Source: Ignavibacteriales bacterium
Lineage (GTDB): Bacteria > Bacteroidota > Ignavibacteria > Ignavibacteriales > Melioribacteraceae
Direction: 5' to 3'
DNA length: 14,910 bases
Assembly: GCA_027080245.1 (NCBI GenBank)
Contig: JALWSN010000289.1
Span: 7,581-22,490, forward strand
In this document: one piece after another, positions 5,063-12,312 of the stretch
Layout of the letters: each line of letters starts with the position of its first letter
Numbering within the stretch: position 1 is the stretch's first letter
Notes under the pieces: model-generated
What the model saw: the letters and a program-made list of their open reading frames with translations, nothing else
Told to the model about the DNA's origin: nothing
Databases searched by the model: none
Position numbers and translations under genes: made by a program

Positions 5063-7609
5063 TTAAAATCCTAACGTTAGGCTTAAATCGTACCAGCGTG
5101 GGCGGTTGAACCAGACTTTTGCCGTTGTAGCATCGTGGTTTGCGCCGTCGTAAGCTCTGATAATATTGTGATTATTGAACAAATTAAAAACGCTAAAAAT
5201 AACGTCAATTTTTTTCAACGAAAACCAATTCGTCGAAATTTCGAGAGTTGAATGAAAATCAAACCGGTGGAAATCGGGCGCGCGCCAGGACTGAATTCTT
5301 TCTTTCGAATAATAACGGTCTACGGGATCAAATTGAGCAAAGTATTTCCCGTGGAAGAAAAACACGGGGTTTAAAACAAGAGTTACAAATTTCGTTATTT
5401 TTTTGTTTGCGAACAATGAAACCGAGGCATTGATTTGCGGGTAGTTCCCGACGTATTGATTTTTAACCTTCGAAACGAATTGAATTTCGGTTTGAGGTTT
5501 TCCTTCGGGTCTTACGGAAGCGTTAATATCGTTTAACCAAATATTAGAATCGTAAGAAAAAGCTGTTTCCAATCGAATGATTTTAGTGAACTTAAAATTG
5601 CCTTCAAGTTCCAAACCTTGCGAGCGCGCCTTTGCTCCGTAAATATTCATGTAATAAAAGCTGTAATCGTTGGGAGCCTGCCAGACGAACGTCATGGCTT
5701 TGTCCTTCCAATAAGTGTAAAACAAATTCAATTTCAATTGAGCGAAATTATTTTTTAATCCGTAACCCAATTCTACGGAAAAGACCCGCTCGTTTTTTAC
5801 GTTTTTGTAAAGTTGATTAAAATAATTGTAAACGTTCATTGAAAGCGGAGCTTTGGAAAACCTTCCGATATTAAAGAAAAAGTTGCTTGTTTTGTTAAAG
5901 TTAAAATTAACGCCAGCCTTAATTGCGTAAGCAGTGAAGTTTTTCCAACCCGTTTCTCTCCGCGGGTCTGTAATCTTGTAATTGAAATAATCAATTCTGT
6001 CGTAAGAAGTCCCGCTTAAAGAAAAATTTAAGTAAGCATTAATTTTTTTTGAATTGAATTCCGCTTGAGCGAATCCTCCAAAGGTTCTCGCAAAGCTGTC
6101 GGCGTCGTAATCCACTTTGTCCCCCTGCATCAACATTCGTTTGGGATTGTCGTTAACGTTGCCGCTACCGATGTAATAATCGCCGCCAAGCAAATTGCCT
6201 AATGTGCTGTAATTTTCGGCTTTGTACAACGAGCCATCGACGCCGAAATTAAAGTTAACGTTTCCAAGCGAATACTTTAAATCCGAGCGAAAGGCAAGCC
6301 AATTGTGAATGTGGTAAGTAAACCTGAGAGCCTTAATAGCCCTGTGGAGCGTAGGGCTAAAAGTAGAATCAATGTTGTGAGAATTAACCTCCCAAACCGC
6401 GTCAAAGTTAATTTGACCCGAATTATTTTTGGGGAAGCCCGACCACGGGGGAACATGCCCGCCGCCCTTTCCGTGCGATAAATAAAGGACGTTCGTAAGG
6501 GTAACGCGGTTTGAAGCCCGCCAAATATGGTTAATTGTAATTGAGGGTTTGTTAAATACATTATCCCTTAAATTCAAAGGCTTTCCTCGCAAGTAACCCC
6601 AATCGGCATTGTAGCGCAAACCGTATTTTTGCCAGGTGGAAATTGTTTGGGGCGTTAGCCTTTGCCCGTGTTTTTGAGGCGAACCTAAAAGTTGGACTTC
6701 CAGAAAATTATTTCCAAACTTTCCGCTAATCGAAAAATAGTAAGTAAACATTTTAGCCCACGTTTGCGCGGCGTAACCGTTCCAATCGGCGTAACTAAGC
6801 AATCCTTTAACGCGCAGTTTATTATTGAAGAGCGGTTCAATAAAGCTAAGGGAAGTTTTTCTGAAATTGTCTGAAGCCGTTTCCAGCTTCAAATTTAGTT
6901 TGTTCCCATTTTCAAATCCGTTTGAAGTAACAATATTAACCACTCCGCCAATCGAGGAAGTGGAATAAGGCGTGGCGCTTAAACCCCGTTGGACTTGAAT
7001 GTAATCAACGACGTCGCTTAAGTCCGCCCAGTTAGTCCAATAAATTTCGCCGTTCTCGGGGTTGTTAATTGGAATGCCGTTAATCATTACTGAGATGTCT
7101 GTTTGTCCGAATCCGCGAATTAAAATTCTATTGTCGCCAAAGCCTCCTCCTTCGTTGGAAACATAAACGCCCGGAACGCTTTCCAAAACATGAGTAACGT
7201 AACGCGCTCCCAAATCAGATGAAATCTCCTTTGCGTTAACGTTTGAAAACGCAACGGGCGTTTCGCGGAATTTTGCTCTTTTGCCCTTTACGATGGTCTC
7301 GCTTAATTGAATTAAAGAAGGACGCAGTTGAATAAGAAGAGTCAAATTTTTCTTTAATTCAAAGCGAATTGTCTTTTTTTTGAACCCAAGATAAGACACG
7401 GTCAAACGATATTCCCCCCTTCTTAAATTATTAAATTCAAACTCGCCTTTTAAATTACTGATTGTTCCGATTTTCAGTTTCCGGATAAAAATATTTGCGT
7501 ACGCAAGAGGCGCGCCCGTTTTTTCGTTAACAATCTTGCCTTTAACATCAAACGTTTGCGCATGAAAAATACTGACTGAGATGAATAAAGCAAGAATAAC
7601 TTTGAACAT
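5063..7609 (-). CDS. TonB-dependent outer-membrane receptor
   Basis: An 848-residue outer-membrane transporter. A signal peptide (MFKVILALFISVSIFHA) is followed by a carboxypeptidase-regulatory-like beta-sandwich (about 19-95), a TonB-box-like ETIVK (104-108), the plug domain (about 117-230, with SVPGVYVSNEGG, ILIRGFG and SSIGGVVNIV) and a 22-strand-type barrel. It ends in LTLGF with the terminal Phe needed for outer-membrane insertion. Such receptors import siderophores, vitamins, metals or glycans using TonB energy. I chose ATG 7609 over ATG 7618: AAGGA at 7622-7618 lies 8 bases before 7609 but overlaps the first base of the upstream ATG. There is no SusD-like lipoprotein beside it and the protein is shorter than typical SusC, so polysaccharide uptake is less likely. 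The gap of 213 bases to nadA suggests its own promoter. The substrate is unknown. Confidence 0.95.
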   Translation of the reverse strand: MFKVILALFISVSIFHAQTFDVKGKIVNEKTGAPLAYANIFIRKLKIGTISNLKGEFEFNNLRRGEYRLTVSYLGFKKKTIRFELKKNLTLLIQLRPSLIQLSETIVKGKRAKFRETPVAFSNVNAKEISSDLGARYVTHVLESVPGVYVSNEGGGFGDNRILIRGFGQTDISVMINGIPINNPENGEIYWTNWADLSDVVDYIQVQRGLSATPYSTSSIGGVVNIVTSNGFENGNKLNLKLETASDNFRKTSLSFIEPLFNNKLRVKGLLSYADWNGYAAQTWAKMFTYYFSISGKFGNNFLEVQLLGSPQKHGQRLTPQTISTWQKYGLRYNADWGYLRGKPLNLRDNVFNKPSITINHIWRASNRVTLTNVLYLSHGKGGGHVPPWSGFPKNNSGQINFDAVWEVNSHNIDSTFSPTLHRAIKALRFTYHIHNWLAFRSDLKYSLGNVNFNFGVDGSLYKAENYSTLGNLLGGDYYIGSGNVNDNPKRMLMQGDKVDYDADSFARTFGGFAQAEFNSKKINAYLNFSLSGTSYDRIDYFNYKITDPRRETGWKNFTAYAIKAGVNFNFNKTSNFFFNIGRFSKAPLSMNVYNYFNQLYKNVKNERVFSVELGYGLKNNFAQLKLNLFYTYWKDKAMTFVWQAPNDYSFYYMNIYGAKARSQGLELEGNFKFTKIIRLETAFSYDSNIWLNDINASVRPEGKPQTEIQFVSKVKNQYVGNYPQINASVSLFANKKITKFVTLVLNPVFFFHGKYFAQFDPVDRYYSKERIQSWRAPDFHRFDFHSTLEISTNWFSLKKIDVIFSVFNLFNNHNIIRAYDGANHDATTAKVWFNRPRWYDLSLTLGF

Positions 7610-7617
7610 TTTAGCCA

Positions 7618-7622
7618 TCCTT
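7618..7622 (-). promoter_or_regulatory. Ribosome-binding site that decides the receptor start
   Basis: On the minus strand AAGGA spans 7622-7618. It is separated by 8 bases from ATG 7609, which is ideal spacing. It overlaps the first base of the alternative ATG at 7618, which therefore could not use it. Starting at 7609 also places a Lys directly before the hydrophobic signal-peptide core. Confidence 0.65.
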
Positions 7623-7680
7623 TCCGGTAAAAACCATTTTTTTGCATTATTAGATTTTCCTTAAAGTTGTTTAATACACT

Positions 7681-7695
7681 ATTTGTTTTACAAAT
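7681..7695. promoter_or_regulatory. Palindrome upstream of the receptor gene, possible operator
   Basis: ATTTGT-TTT-ACAAAT is a perfect 6-3-6 inverted repeat that starts 72 bases before the receptor start codon. On the minus strand a TAATAA about 30 bases further down could serve as a -10, which would place the palindrome just upstream of or over the -35 region. It is short and AT-rich, so chance occurrence is quite possible. The rest of the gap 7619-7822 shows no gene, tRNA or strong terminator. Confidence 0.25.
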
Positions 7696-7822
7696 TGCAC
7701 TATCGCAAAGCGCTCAGCCACAATTTATTAAATTTCAATTAAATATTATCTCTACCATTCAAATCTCGATTTCCCAAATCATTAAATTACTTTCTCTCAT
7801 TTCTTAACTGCTACCTTAAACC

Positions 7823-8758
7823 TCATCCTGTCGCGAGCATTCTGTTGATTGCCAGCCGCGCTTTTTCAGCTACAGGTGTGTCTACTCTAACAACATTCTT
7901 TTCGTAAAGCAAAGCTTCGTAAACTTTTTCCAGCGTAGTAAGTTTCATATAATCGCAAACGGCATTTTCGCTTGCGGGTAAAATTTGCTTGCCGGGATTG
8001 TCTTTTCTCATTCTGTGAAGAATGCCGACTTCAGTTGCAATTACAAATTCCTTTGCCGGCGATTCGTTAACGTAGTTAATCATTCCGCTTGTAGAAAAAA
8101 TGTGGATTGAATCGTCGTTAAACTGCAAGGACTTGAGCATGCAACTTGTGGAGCAACCACATTCCGGATGAATCAAAAATTCGGCTTTGGGATGAGCTTG
8201 TTTCTTTTCTTCGAAATTCACTTCGCCAATTTTTTCGTGAACGTGGCATGCGCCGTCCCATATTACAATATTCTCTCTGCCCGTTTTTGCCTTAACATAG
8301 GAACCCAAATACTTGTCCGGCAAAAAAAGAATTTCCATTTCGGCGGGAATCGATTCGACAATTTTAACCGCGTTCGAAGAAGTGCAGCAATAATCCGAAA
8401 GTGCCTTAACGGCGGCGGAAGTATTAATGTACGAAACCACGACCGCATTGGGATGTTCAGCTTTCCAGCGTTTAAGCTCGGCGGTAGTCACGCTTTCGGC
8501 AAGGGAACAACCCGCATTCAAATCCGGCAAAATCACTTTCTTTTCGGGCGAAATAATCGAAGCCGTTTCCGCCATGAAGTGAACGCCGCAAAAGACAATC
8601 AGCTCTGCCTCTGTTTTTGCGGCTTTCCGCGATAGCTCCAAGGAATCCCCAACAAAATCAGCTATTTCCTGAACCTCGGGCAATTGGTAATTGTGAGCGA
8701 GAATAACCGCTTTTTTTTCTTTTTTTAATTCGTTAATCTTAATTTTCAAATCGTTCAT
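7823..8758 (-). CDS. nadA: Quinolinate synthase NadA
   Basis: NadA condenses iminoaspartate, made by NadB, with dihydroxyacetone phosphate to give quinolinate, the second step of de novo NAD synthesis. The 311-residue length fits the compact Thermotoga-type form. The N-terminal signature AHNYQLPEVQEIADFVGDS (21-39) is clear. Three cysteines at the positions expected for the catalytic [4Fe-4S] cluster are present: Cys84 in NAGCSLAES, Cys171 in DGACHVHE and Cys268 in ENAVCDYM. Further motifs are SDYCCTSSNAV (121-131) and the substrate-phosphate region FSTSGM (221-226). An extra cysteine group HPECGCSTSC (197-206) replaces the HPES found in E. coli. A near-perfect Shine-Dalgarno site AAAGGAGG (8771-8764) lies 5 bases before the ATG. 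It is the last gene of the run; no clear terminator follows. Confidence 0.98.
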   Translation of the reverse strand: MNDLKIKINELKKEKKAVILAHNYQLPEVQEIADFVGDSLELSRKAAKTEAELIVFCGVHFMAETASIISPEKKVILPDLNAGCSLAESVTTAELKRWKAEHPNAVVVSYINTSAAVKALSDYCCTSSNAVKIVESIPAEMEILFLPDKYLGSYVKAKTGRENIVIWDGACHVHEKIGEVNFEEKKQAHPKAEFLIHPECGCSTSCMLKSLQFNDDSIHIFSTSGMINYVNESPAKEFVIATEVGILHRMRKDNPGKQILPASENAVCDYMKLTTLEKVYEALLYEKNVVRVDTPVAEKARLAINRMLATG

Positions 8759-8763
8759 TTCTT

Positions 8764-8771
8764 CCTCCTTT
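8764..8771 (-). promoter_or_regulatory. Strong ribosome-binding site of nadA
   Basis: AAAGGAGG on the minus strand, 5 bases before ATG 8758, sits in the 12-base gap after nadC. It is the best anti-16S match in the eight-gene run and suggests nadA is translated independently and efficiently even though it is last. Confidence 0.75.
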
Positions 8772-9610
8772 CAATAGAATAACATTGAAATGTCCAGCGC
8801 TTTAACAGAATGAGTTAATTCGCCGACGGAAATAAAATCGACGCCGGCGTTTGCAATCTCCCGAATTGTGTTAATATTAACATTGCCGGAAGCTTCCGTT
8901 AAAACCCGACCGTCAATAATCCTAAGCGCTCGCTTTATTTCGTCGACGTTCATGTTGTCAAGCATAATAATATCAGGCTTTTCCCCGAGCGCGATTATTA
9001 AATCGTCAAAATTATTGACTTCAACTTCAACTTTGTATTTATTGCCGTAAGTATTTTTAACCAATCTAATGGCTTTGGCGATTGTGCCTGCAATTAGTAT
9101 GTGATTTTCCTTAATTAAAACCATGTCGTAAAGCCCGAAGCGGTGATTTTCCCCGCCGCCAATTTTAACGGCGTACTTGTCAAGCGCTCTTAATCCGGGC
9201 GCGGTCTTACGGCTGTCGAGCAATTTGGTTTTTGTCCCTTTAATTTTCTCTACGAAGTTTCTTGTCTTTGTCGCAATCCCGCTTAATCTTTGCAGAAAGT
9301 TTAACGCCGTTCTTTCACTTTTAAGCAAGGCTTTTGCGTTGCCTTCCAATTGCGCAATTATTTCACCGGTTTTAATCAAACTGCCGTCTTTTGTGTAAGT
9401 CTTCCAAGTTACGCCCCCGCCGGCAAGCTCAAAAACTTTTCGGGCAACGTCCAAGCCGCACAACACGCCGTTTTCTTTTGCTACGATTTTTGCTTTTGCG
9501 ACTTTTCCGTCGGGAACAATGGCGTTGGTAGTAATATCGCCTGCGCCAATGTCCTCCTCGAGCGCAAGTTTAATTATTGATAGAGATTTCTCCAAATATT
9601 CTTTGTTCAT
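8771..9610 (-). CDS. nadC: Nicotinate-nucleotide pyrophosphorylase (quinolinate phosphoribosyltransferase) NadC
   Basis: NadC converts quinolinate and PRPP to nicotinate mononucleotide, CO2 and pyrophosphate, completing the aspartate-to-NaMN route with NadB and NadA. The 279 residues match the family's normal length. Diagnostic motifs are EEDIGAGDITT (18-28), SERTALNFLQRLSGIAT (98-114, with Arg100), LDSRKTAPGLRALDKYAV (131-148, Arg134/Lys135), GGGENHRFGLYD (151-162, His156/Arg157), LIKENHI (165-171, Lys167), VEVEVNN (194-200), MLDNM (216-220) and EASGNVN (239-245). All listed active-site positions are filled. An in-frame TTG at 9628 would add six residues, but I prefer ATG 9610, preceded by GAGAAAG. 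Even so, the gene overlaps the end of nadB by 41 bases in another frame, so the end of nadB and the start of nadC share sequence. Confidence 0.97.
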   Translation of the reverse strand: MNKEYLEKSLSIIKLALEEDIGAGDITTNAIVPDGKVAKAKIVAKENGVLCGLDVARKVFELAGGGVTWKTYTKDGSLIKTGEIIAQLEGNAKALLKSERTALNFLQRLSGIATKTRNFVEKIKGTKTKLLDSRKTAPGLRALDKYAVKIGGGENHRFGLYDMVLIKENHILIAGTIAKAIRLVKNTYGNKYKVEVEVNNFDDLIIALGEKPDIIMLDNMNVDEIKRALRIIDGRVLTEASGNVNINTIREIANAGVDFISVGELTHSVKALDISMLFY

Positions 9611-11183
9611 TTTCAATTTCTTTCTCAAAATAAATTTTGTGATTTTTAAATGTGTAATGTCCCTTAAATTCTTTTGAGGTTTCCGGAAATTCTTCCCGCC
9701 TGTGTGCGCCGCGGCTTTCTTTTCTTAGCAAAGCGCTTTTAAAAATCATTTCAGCCAACAATAACAAGCCTTCTGCTTGCATTGTGTTCAATTCGTTTTT
9801 TGTTTTAAGTTGTTCCTTTAATAGATTAATTTCTTCCAGTCCATTTTCTAATTCTTCTCCCTTACGTAAAATGCCTGCGTAATTTTCCAAAAGCTCAGCA
9901 GTCTGTTGTTTTACTTTCTCGAAAATTGGGCTTTGCTTTTCATCAATAGCTACAGTTGGAAAAGGCTCATCGTGTTTTAAAGGTATTGACCTACGAACGT
10001 TTACTGCATCATGCACGGCGCGCTCGGAAAACACAAGGCATTCCAGTAGGGAATTGCTTGCCAATCTGTTTGCTCCGTGAACGCCGCTCGAGGCGCATTC
10101 GCCGCATGCGTAAAGCCCTTGAATATTAGTTCTTCCGCTAACGTCGGTTTTAATTCCTCCCATTGTGTAATGCGCCGCGGGCGCTACCGGAATTAAATCT
10201 TTTTCAAAGTTCACTGATTGCGATTCAAGGTAGTTCACAATATTCGGAAATTTTTCCCTGATTTTTTGCGGATTCAAATGGCGCAAATCCAAGTAAACGC
10301 AATCGGCTCCGGCTTCTTTCATTTCATTAAATATTGCCTGCGCTACAACGTCCCGTGGCGCTAATTCTTTTAATACGTCGTACCGGGGCATAAACCTTTC
10401 CCCTTTTGAATTACGTAAATACGCTCCTTCACCCCGGACGGCTTCGCTGATTAGAAAAGCCTGTTCGCCCTTTGAATAAAAGGCTGTGGGGTGAAACTGA
10501 ACAAATTCCATGTCGCGTATTTCCGCGCCTGCGTTGTGGGCAAGCCAAATGCCGTCGCCAACGGAAGTTTCGGGATTAGTGCTTCTTTCAAATATTCTGG
10601 AATACCCGCCCGTTGCCAAAATAACAGTAGGAGCAAGCAAATTAAAATTTTTGCCAGAATTCAATTTAACTACGCGAGCGCCAATTATTTCATTTCCGCG
10701 CTTTAACAAATTAGCGACAAAAGAATTGCTAAATATTTTTACATTTGGCGACTCGTTTACTTTTTTAATGAAATAAAGAGTAACATATTTGCCCGTGTTT
10801 GTGCCGTTAAGGTGCAGGACTCTTGGCTTTGAATGTCCTCCTTCCAGACTGAAAAGCAATTTGCCGTCTGAAGAATCGAAGAGTAGTCCTTCGGAAATTA
10901 ATCTTTCAATAATCTCTTTGCCTTGAAATACAAGGGTTTCAACGGCATTGATGTCGCAAATGCCTCGCCCTGCAACTATTGTGTCGCGCAGGTGGTCTTC
11001 GGGATTGTCTTGCGCGTCTACCGCCGCCGCAATTCCGCCTTGAGCGTTGAAAGAGCTGCTTACCTCCAGCTTGCCTTTTGTAATCAGGGCTACGCTTCCG
11101 TATTTTGCGGCGTTTACCGCCGCGGATAATCCCGCAAGTCCGCCGCCAATAATCACAAAATCGAACTTAAACTCGTCAATCAT
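9570..11183 (-). CDS. nadB: L-aspartate oxidase NadB
   Basis: NadB is an FAD enzyme that oxidises L-aspartate to iminoaspartate, the first step of de novo NAD synthesis; it can use O2 or fumarate as electron acceptor. The 537-residue protein has the dinucleotide-binding motif FVIIGGGLAGLSAA (9-22), SSFNAQGGIAAA (43-54), EGGHSKPRVLH (114-124), FHPT (230-233), ISEAVRGEGAYL (245-256), APRDVVAQAI (275-284, Arg277 matching the catalytic Arg290 of E. coli), AAHYTMGGI (336-344, with His338) and GECASSGVHGANRLASNSLLE (361-381). A helical C-terminal domain follows. It is closely related to succinate dehydrogenase/fumarate reductase flavoproteins, but its operon neighbours and length favour NadB. The ATG lies 3 bases after the panD stop, with AGGAA almost touching it, suggesting coupled translation. 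Confidence 0.97.
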   Translation of the reverse strand: MIDEFKFDFVIIGGGLAGLSAAVNAAKYGSVALITKGKLEVSSSFNAQGGIAAAVDAQDNPEDHLRDTIVAGRGICDINAVETLVFQGKEIIERLISEGLLFDSSDGKLLFSLEGGHSKPRVLHLNGTNTGKYVTLYFIKKVNESPNVKIFSNSFVANLLKRGNEIIGARVVKLNSGKNFNLLAPTVILATGGYSRIFERSTNPETSVGDGIWLAHNAGAEIRDMEFVQFHPTAFYSKGEQAFLISEAVRGEGAYLRNSKGERFMPRYDVLKELAPRDVVAQAIFNEMKEAGADCVYLDLRHLNPQKIREKFPNIVNYLESQSVNFEKDLIPVAPAAHYTMGGIKTDVSGRTNIQGLYACGECASSGVHGANRLASNSLLECLVFSERAVHDAVNVRRSIPLKHDEPFPTVAIDEKQSPIFEKVKQQTAELLENYAGILRKGEELENGLEEINLLKEQLKTKNELNTMQAEGLLLLAEMIFKSALLRKESRGAHRREEFPETSKEFKGHYTFKNHKIYFEKEIENEQRIFGEISINN

Positions 11184-11186
11184 TTC

Positions 11187-11537
11187 CTAAGCAATTCTTT
11201 CAACTTGATTTTTTTCGTTAACAAAAACTAATTTTGGCGAATGCCCGTTTGCCTCTTTTTCGTTGTAAGAGGCGTAACTTGCAATTATTATTAAGTCCCC
11301 TTTCTGAACTTTTCTTGCGGCGGCGCCGTTCAAAGTAATTTTACATTCCTCGCCGAATATTACGTAAGTGGAAAATCTTTCCCCGTTAGTAATGTTGTAA
11401 ACGTCAACTTTCTCGAACTCCAGCAAGTCGGCTTGTTTACACAGCTCTTTACCAATTGAAATGGAGCCTGTGTAATTTAAATCCGCGCCGGTAACTACAG
11501 CGCGATGTATTTTTGATTTCAACATTATTCTATTCAT
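11187..11537 (-). CDS. panD: Aspartate 1-decarboxylase PanD (pyruvoyl-dependent)
   Basis: PanD decarboxylates L-aspartate to beta-alanine, the amine half of pantothenate. At 116 residues it is slightly shorter than the E. coli proenzyme (126), losing only C-terminal residues. The self-cleavage site Gly24-Ser25 lies in NYTGSIS at exactly the family position, and cleavage would turn Ser25 into the pyruvoyl group. Lys9, Tyr22, Arg54, Thr57 and Tyr58 (NGERFSTYV) and LNGAAARKVQKGDLIIIASY are conserved. The ATG at 11537 overlaps the coaX end by 8 bases and has GAGGAA upstream. It sits next to nadB, the other aspartate-consuming enzyme of the run. No panZ/panM-like maturation factor is in view, consistent with a self-processing PanD. 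Confidence 0.98.
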   Translation of the reverse strand: MNRIMLKSKIHRAVVTGADLNYTGSISIGKELCKQADLLEFEKVDVYNITNGERFSTYVIFGEECKITLNGAAARKVQKGDLIIIASYASYNEKEANGHSPKLVFVNEKNQVERIA

Positions 11538-12312
11538 TTACTTCCTCGTTAAGTTTGTAGGCAATTAAAAGTCCCTCCAACACCAAAGTTGGAATCACTT
11601 CGTCAAACAATCCTTCGTCTTGAAACAAAGAAGAAAAGCCGCCGGTGCCTAATATTATTGGCTTTTCTCCTTGGAAAGCATTAATGGTAATGTTCTTTGA
11701 AATTTCTTTTACAATTGCTTTCTGACCTTGGTAAAGCCCCACCTGAATGCTTTCGGTAGTAGTCCTTCCAAAAGGCTTGTCGATTTTGGCGATACTGACC
11801 CTCGGAAGCTTTGCGGTGCCTTTTTCCAAGGCCTCCATGGACATTCTGATTCCCGGTAAAATAATTCCTCCAAGATATTCTTTCTCTTTTGAAATTACGC
11901 AAAAAGTAGTGGCAGTACCAAAATCAATGACAACCAAGTTTTTGTTCGGAAATTTATTTACCGCAGCTATTGCGTTCGAAATTCTATCTGCTCCAACTTC
12001 AGCAGGGTTTTTGTAACGAATTTTAAGTCCCGTTTTTTTACCAGGCTCAAGCATGAACGGTTCGACGTCGAAGTACTTAATGCATCCGTTTCGCAGCGAA
12101 TGATTTTTGTCTGGAACAACGCTGCAAATTGAAACGGCATTTACTTCCCCGGGGTTGAACCCGTTTTCTCTAATTACGCTTTTCAGGAAAACACCTATTT
12201 CGTCGGACGAAAAAGTTTCGCGCGTATTTTTGCGGAATTGCAAAACTAATTTTTCGTTCTTAAAAATTCCGCCGTAAATATGGCTGTTGCCTACGTCCAG
12301 GCAAAGAATCAT
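11530..12312 (-). CDS. coaX: Type III pantothenate kinase CoaX
   Basis: CoaX phosphorylates pantothenate to 4'-phosphopantothenate, the first step of CoA synthesis. The 260-residue ASKHA-fold protein shows LDVGNSHIYGGIF (5-17, with Asp6), the substrate and catalytic segment GADRISNAIAA (107-117, with Asp109), the phosphate loop DFGTATT (130-136), GGIILPGI (148-155), TAKLP (166-170) and a late TGG (near 213). The Cys after GTATTF also occurs in Bacillus CoaX as I recall it, so it is not a defect. Type III kinases need a monovalent cation and are not feedback-inhibited by CoA. Start and stop overlap neighbours: ATGA with coaBC and 8 bases with panD. GGAGG lies just before the ATG, inside the end of coaBC. 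Confidence 0.97.
   Translation of the reverse strand: MILCLDVGNSHIYGGIFKNEKLVLQFRKNTRETFSSDEIGVFLKSVIRENGFNPGEVNAVSICSVVPDKNHSLRNGCIKYFDVEPFMLEPGKKTGLKIRYKNPAEVGADRISNAIAAVNKFPNKNLVVIDFGTATTFCVISKEKEYLGGIILPGIRMSMEALEKGTAKLPRVSIAKIDKPFGRTTTESIQVGLYQGQKAIVKEISKNITINAFQGEKPIILGTGGFSSLFQDEGLFDEVIPTLVLEGLLIAYKLNEEVNE

Noticed and set aside
5046..5068. Nine-base AT-only hairpin (TTTTAATTT/AAATTAAAA) at the receptor stop codon
   Set aside because: The stem contains no G-C pair and overlaps the stop codon. It would be unstable, so I do not call a terminator for the receptor gene.
7740..7822. Short inverted repeats GATTT/AAATC after nadA as a possible terminator
   Set aside because: Five-base stems that overlap each other, with no U-run on the minus strand.
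8168..8635. 155-residue plus-strand open frame opposite nadA
   Set aside because: It is fully antisense to a well-conserved gene, has no recognisable motif and looks like a codon-bias shadow. The same applies to the other open frames opposite or within mazG, nadC, nadB, coaX, coaBC, panC, panB and the receptor.
9611..9628. TTG start of nadC at 9628 and, similarly, a TTG start of coaBC at 13532
   Set aside because: Each adds only a few residues before an ATG that fits the family start better, and TTG is rarer.
11660..11930. Cys in place of Asp in the CoaX segment GTATTFC as a possible active-site loss
   Set aside because: Bacillus-type CoaX proteins, as I recall them, have Cys at the same place, so this is normal variation.
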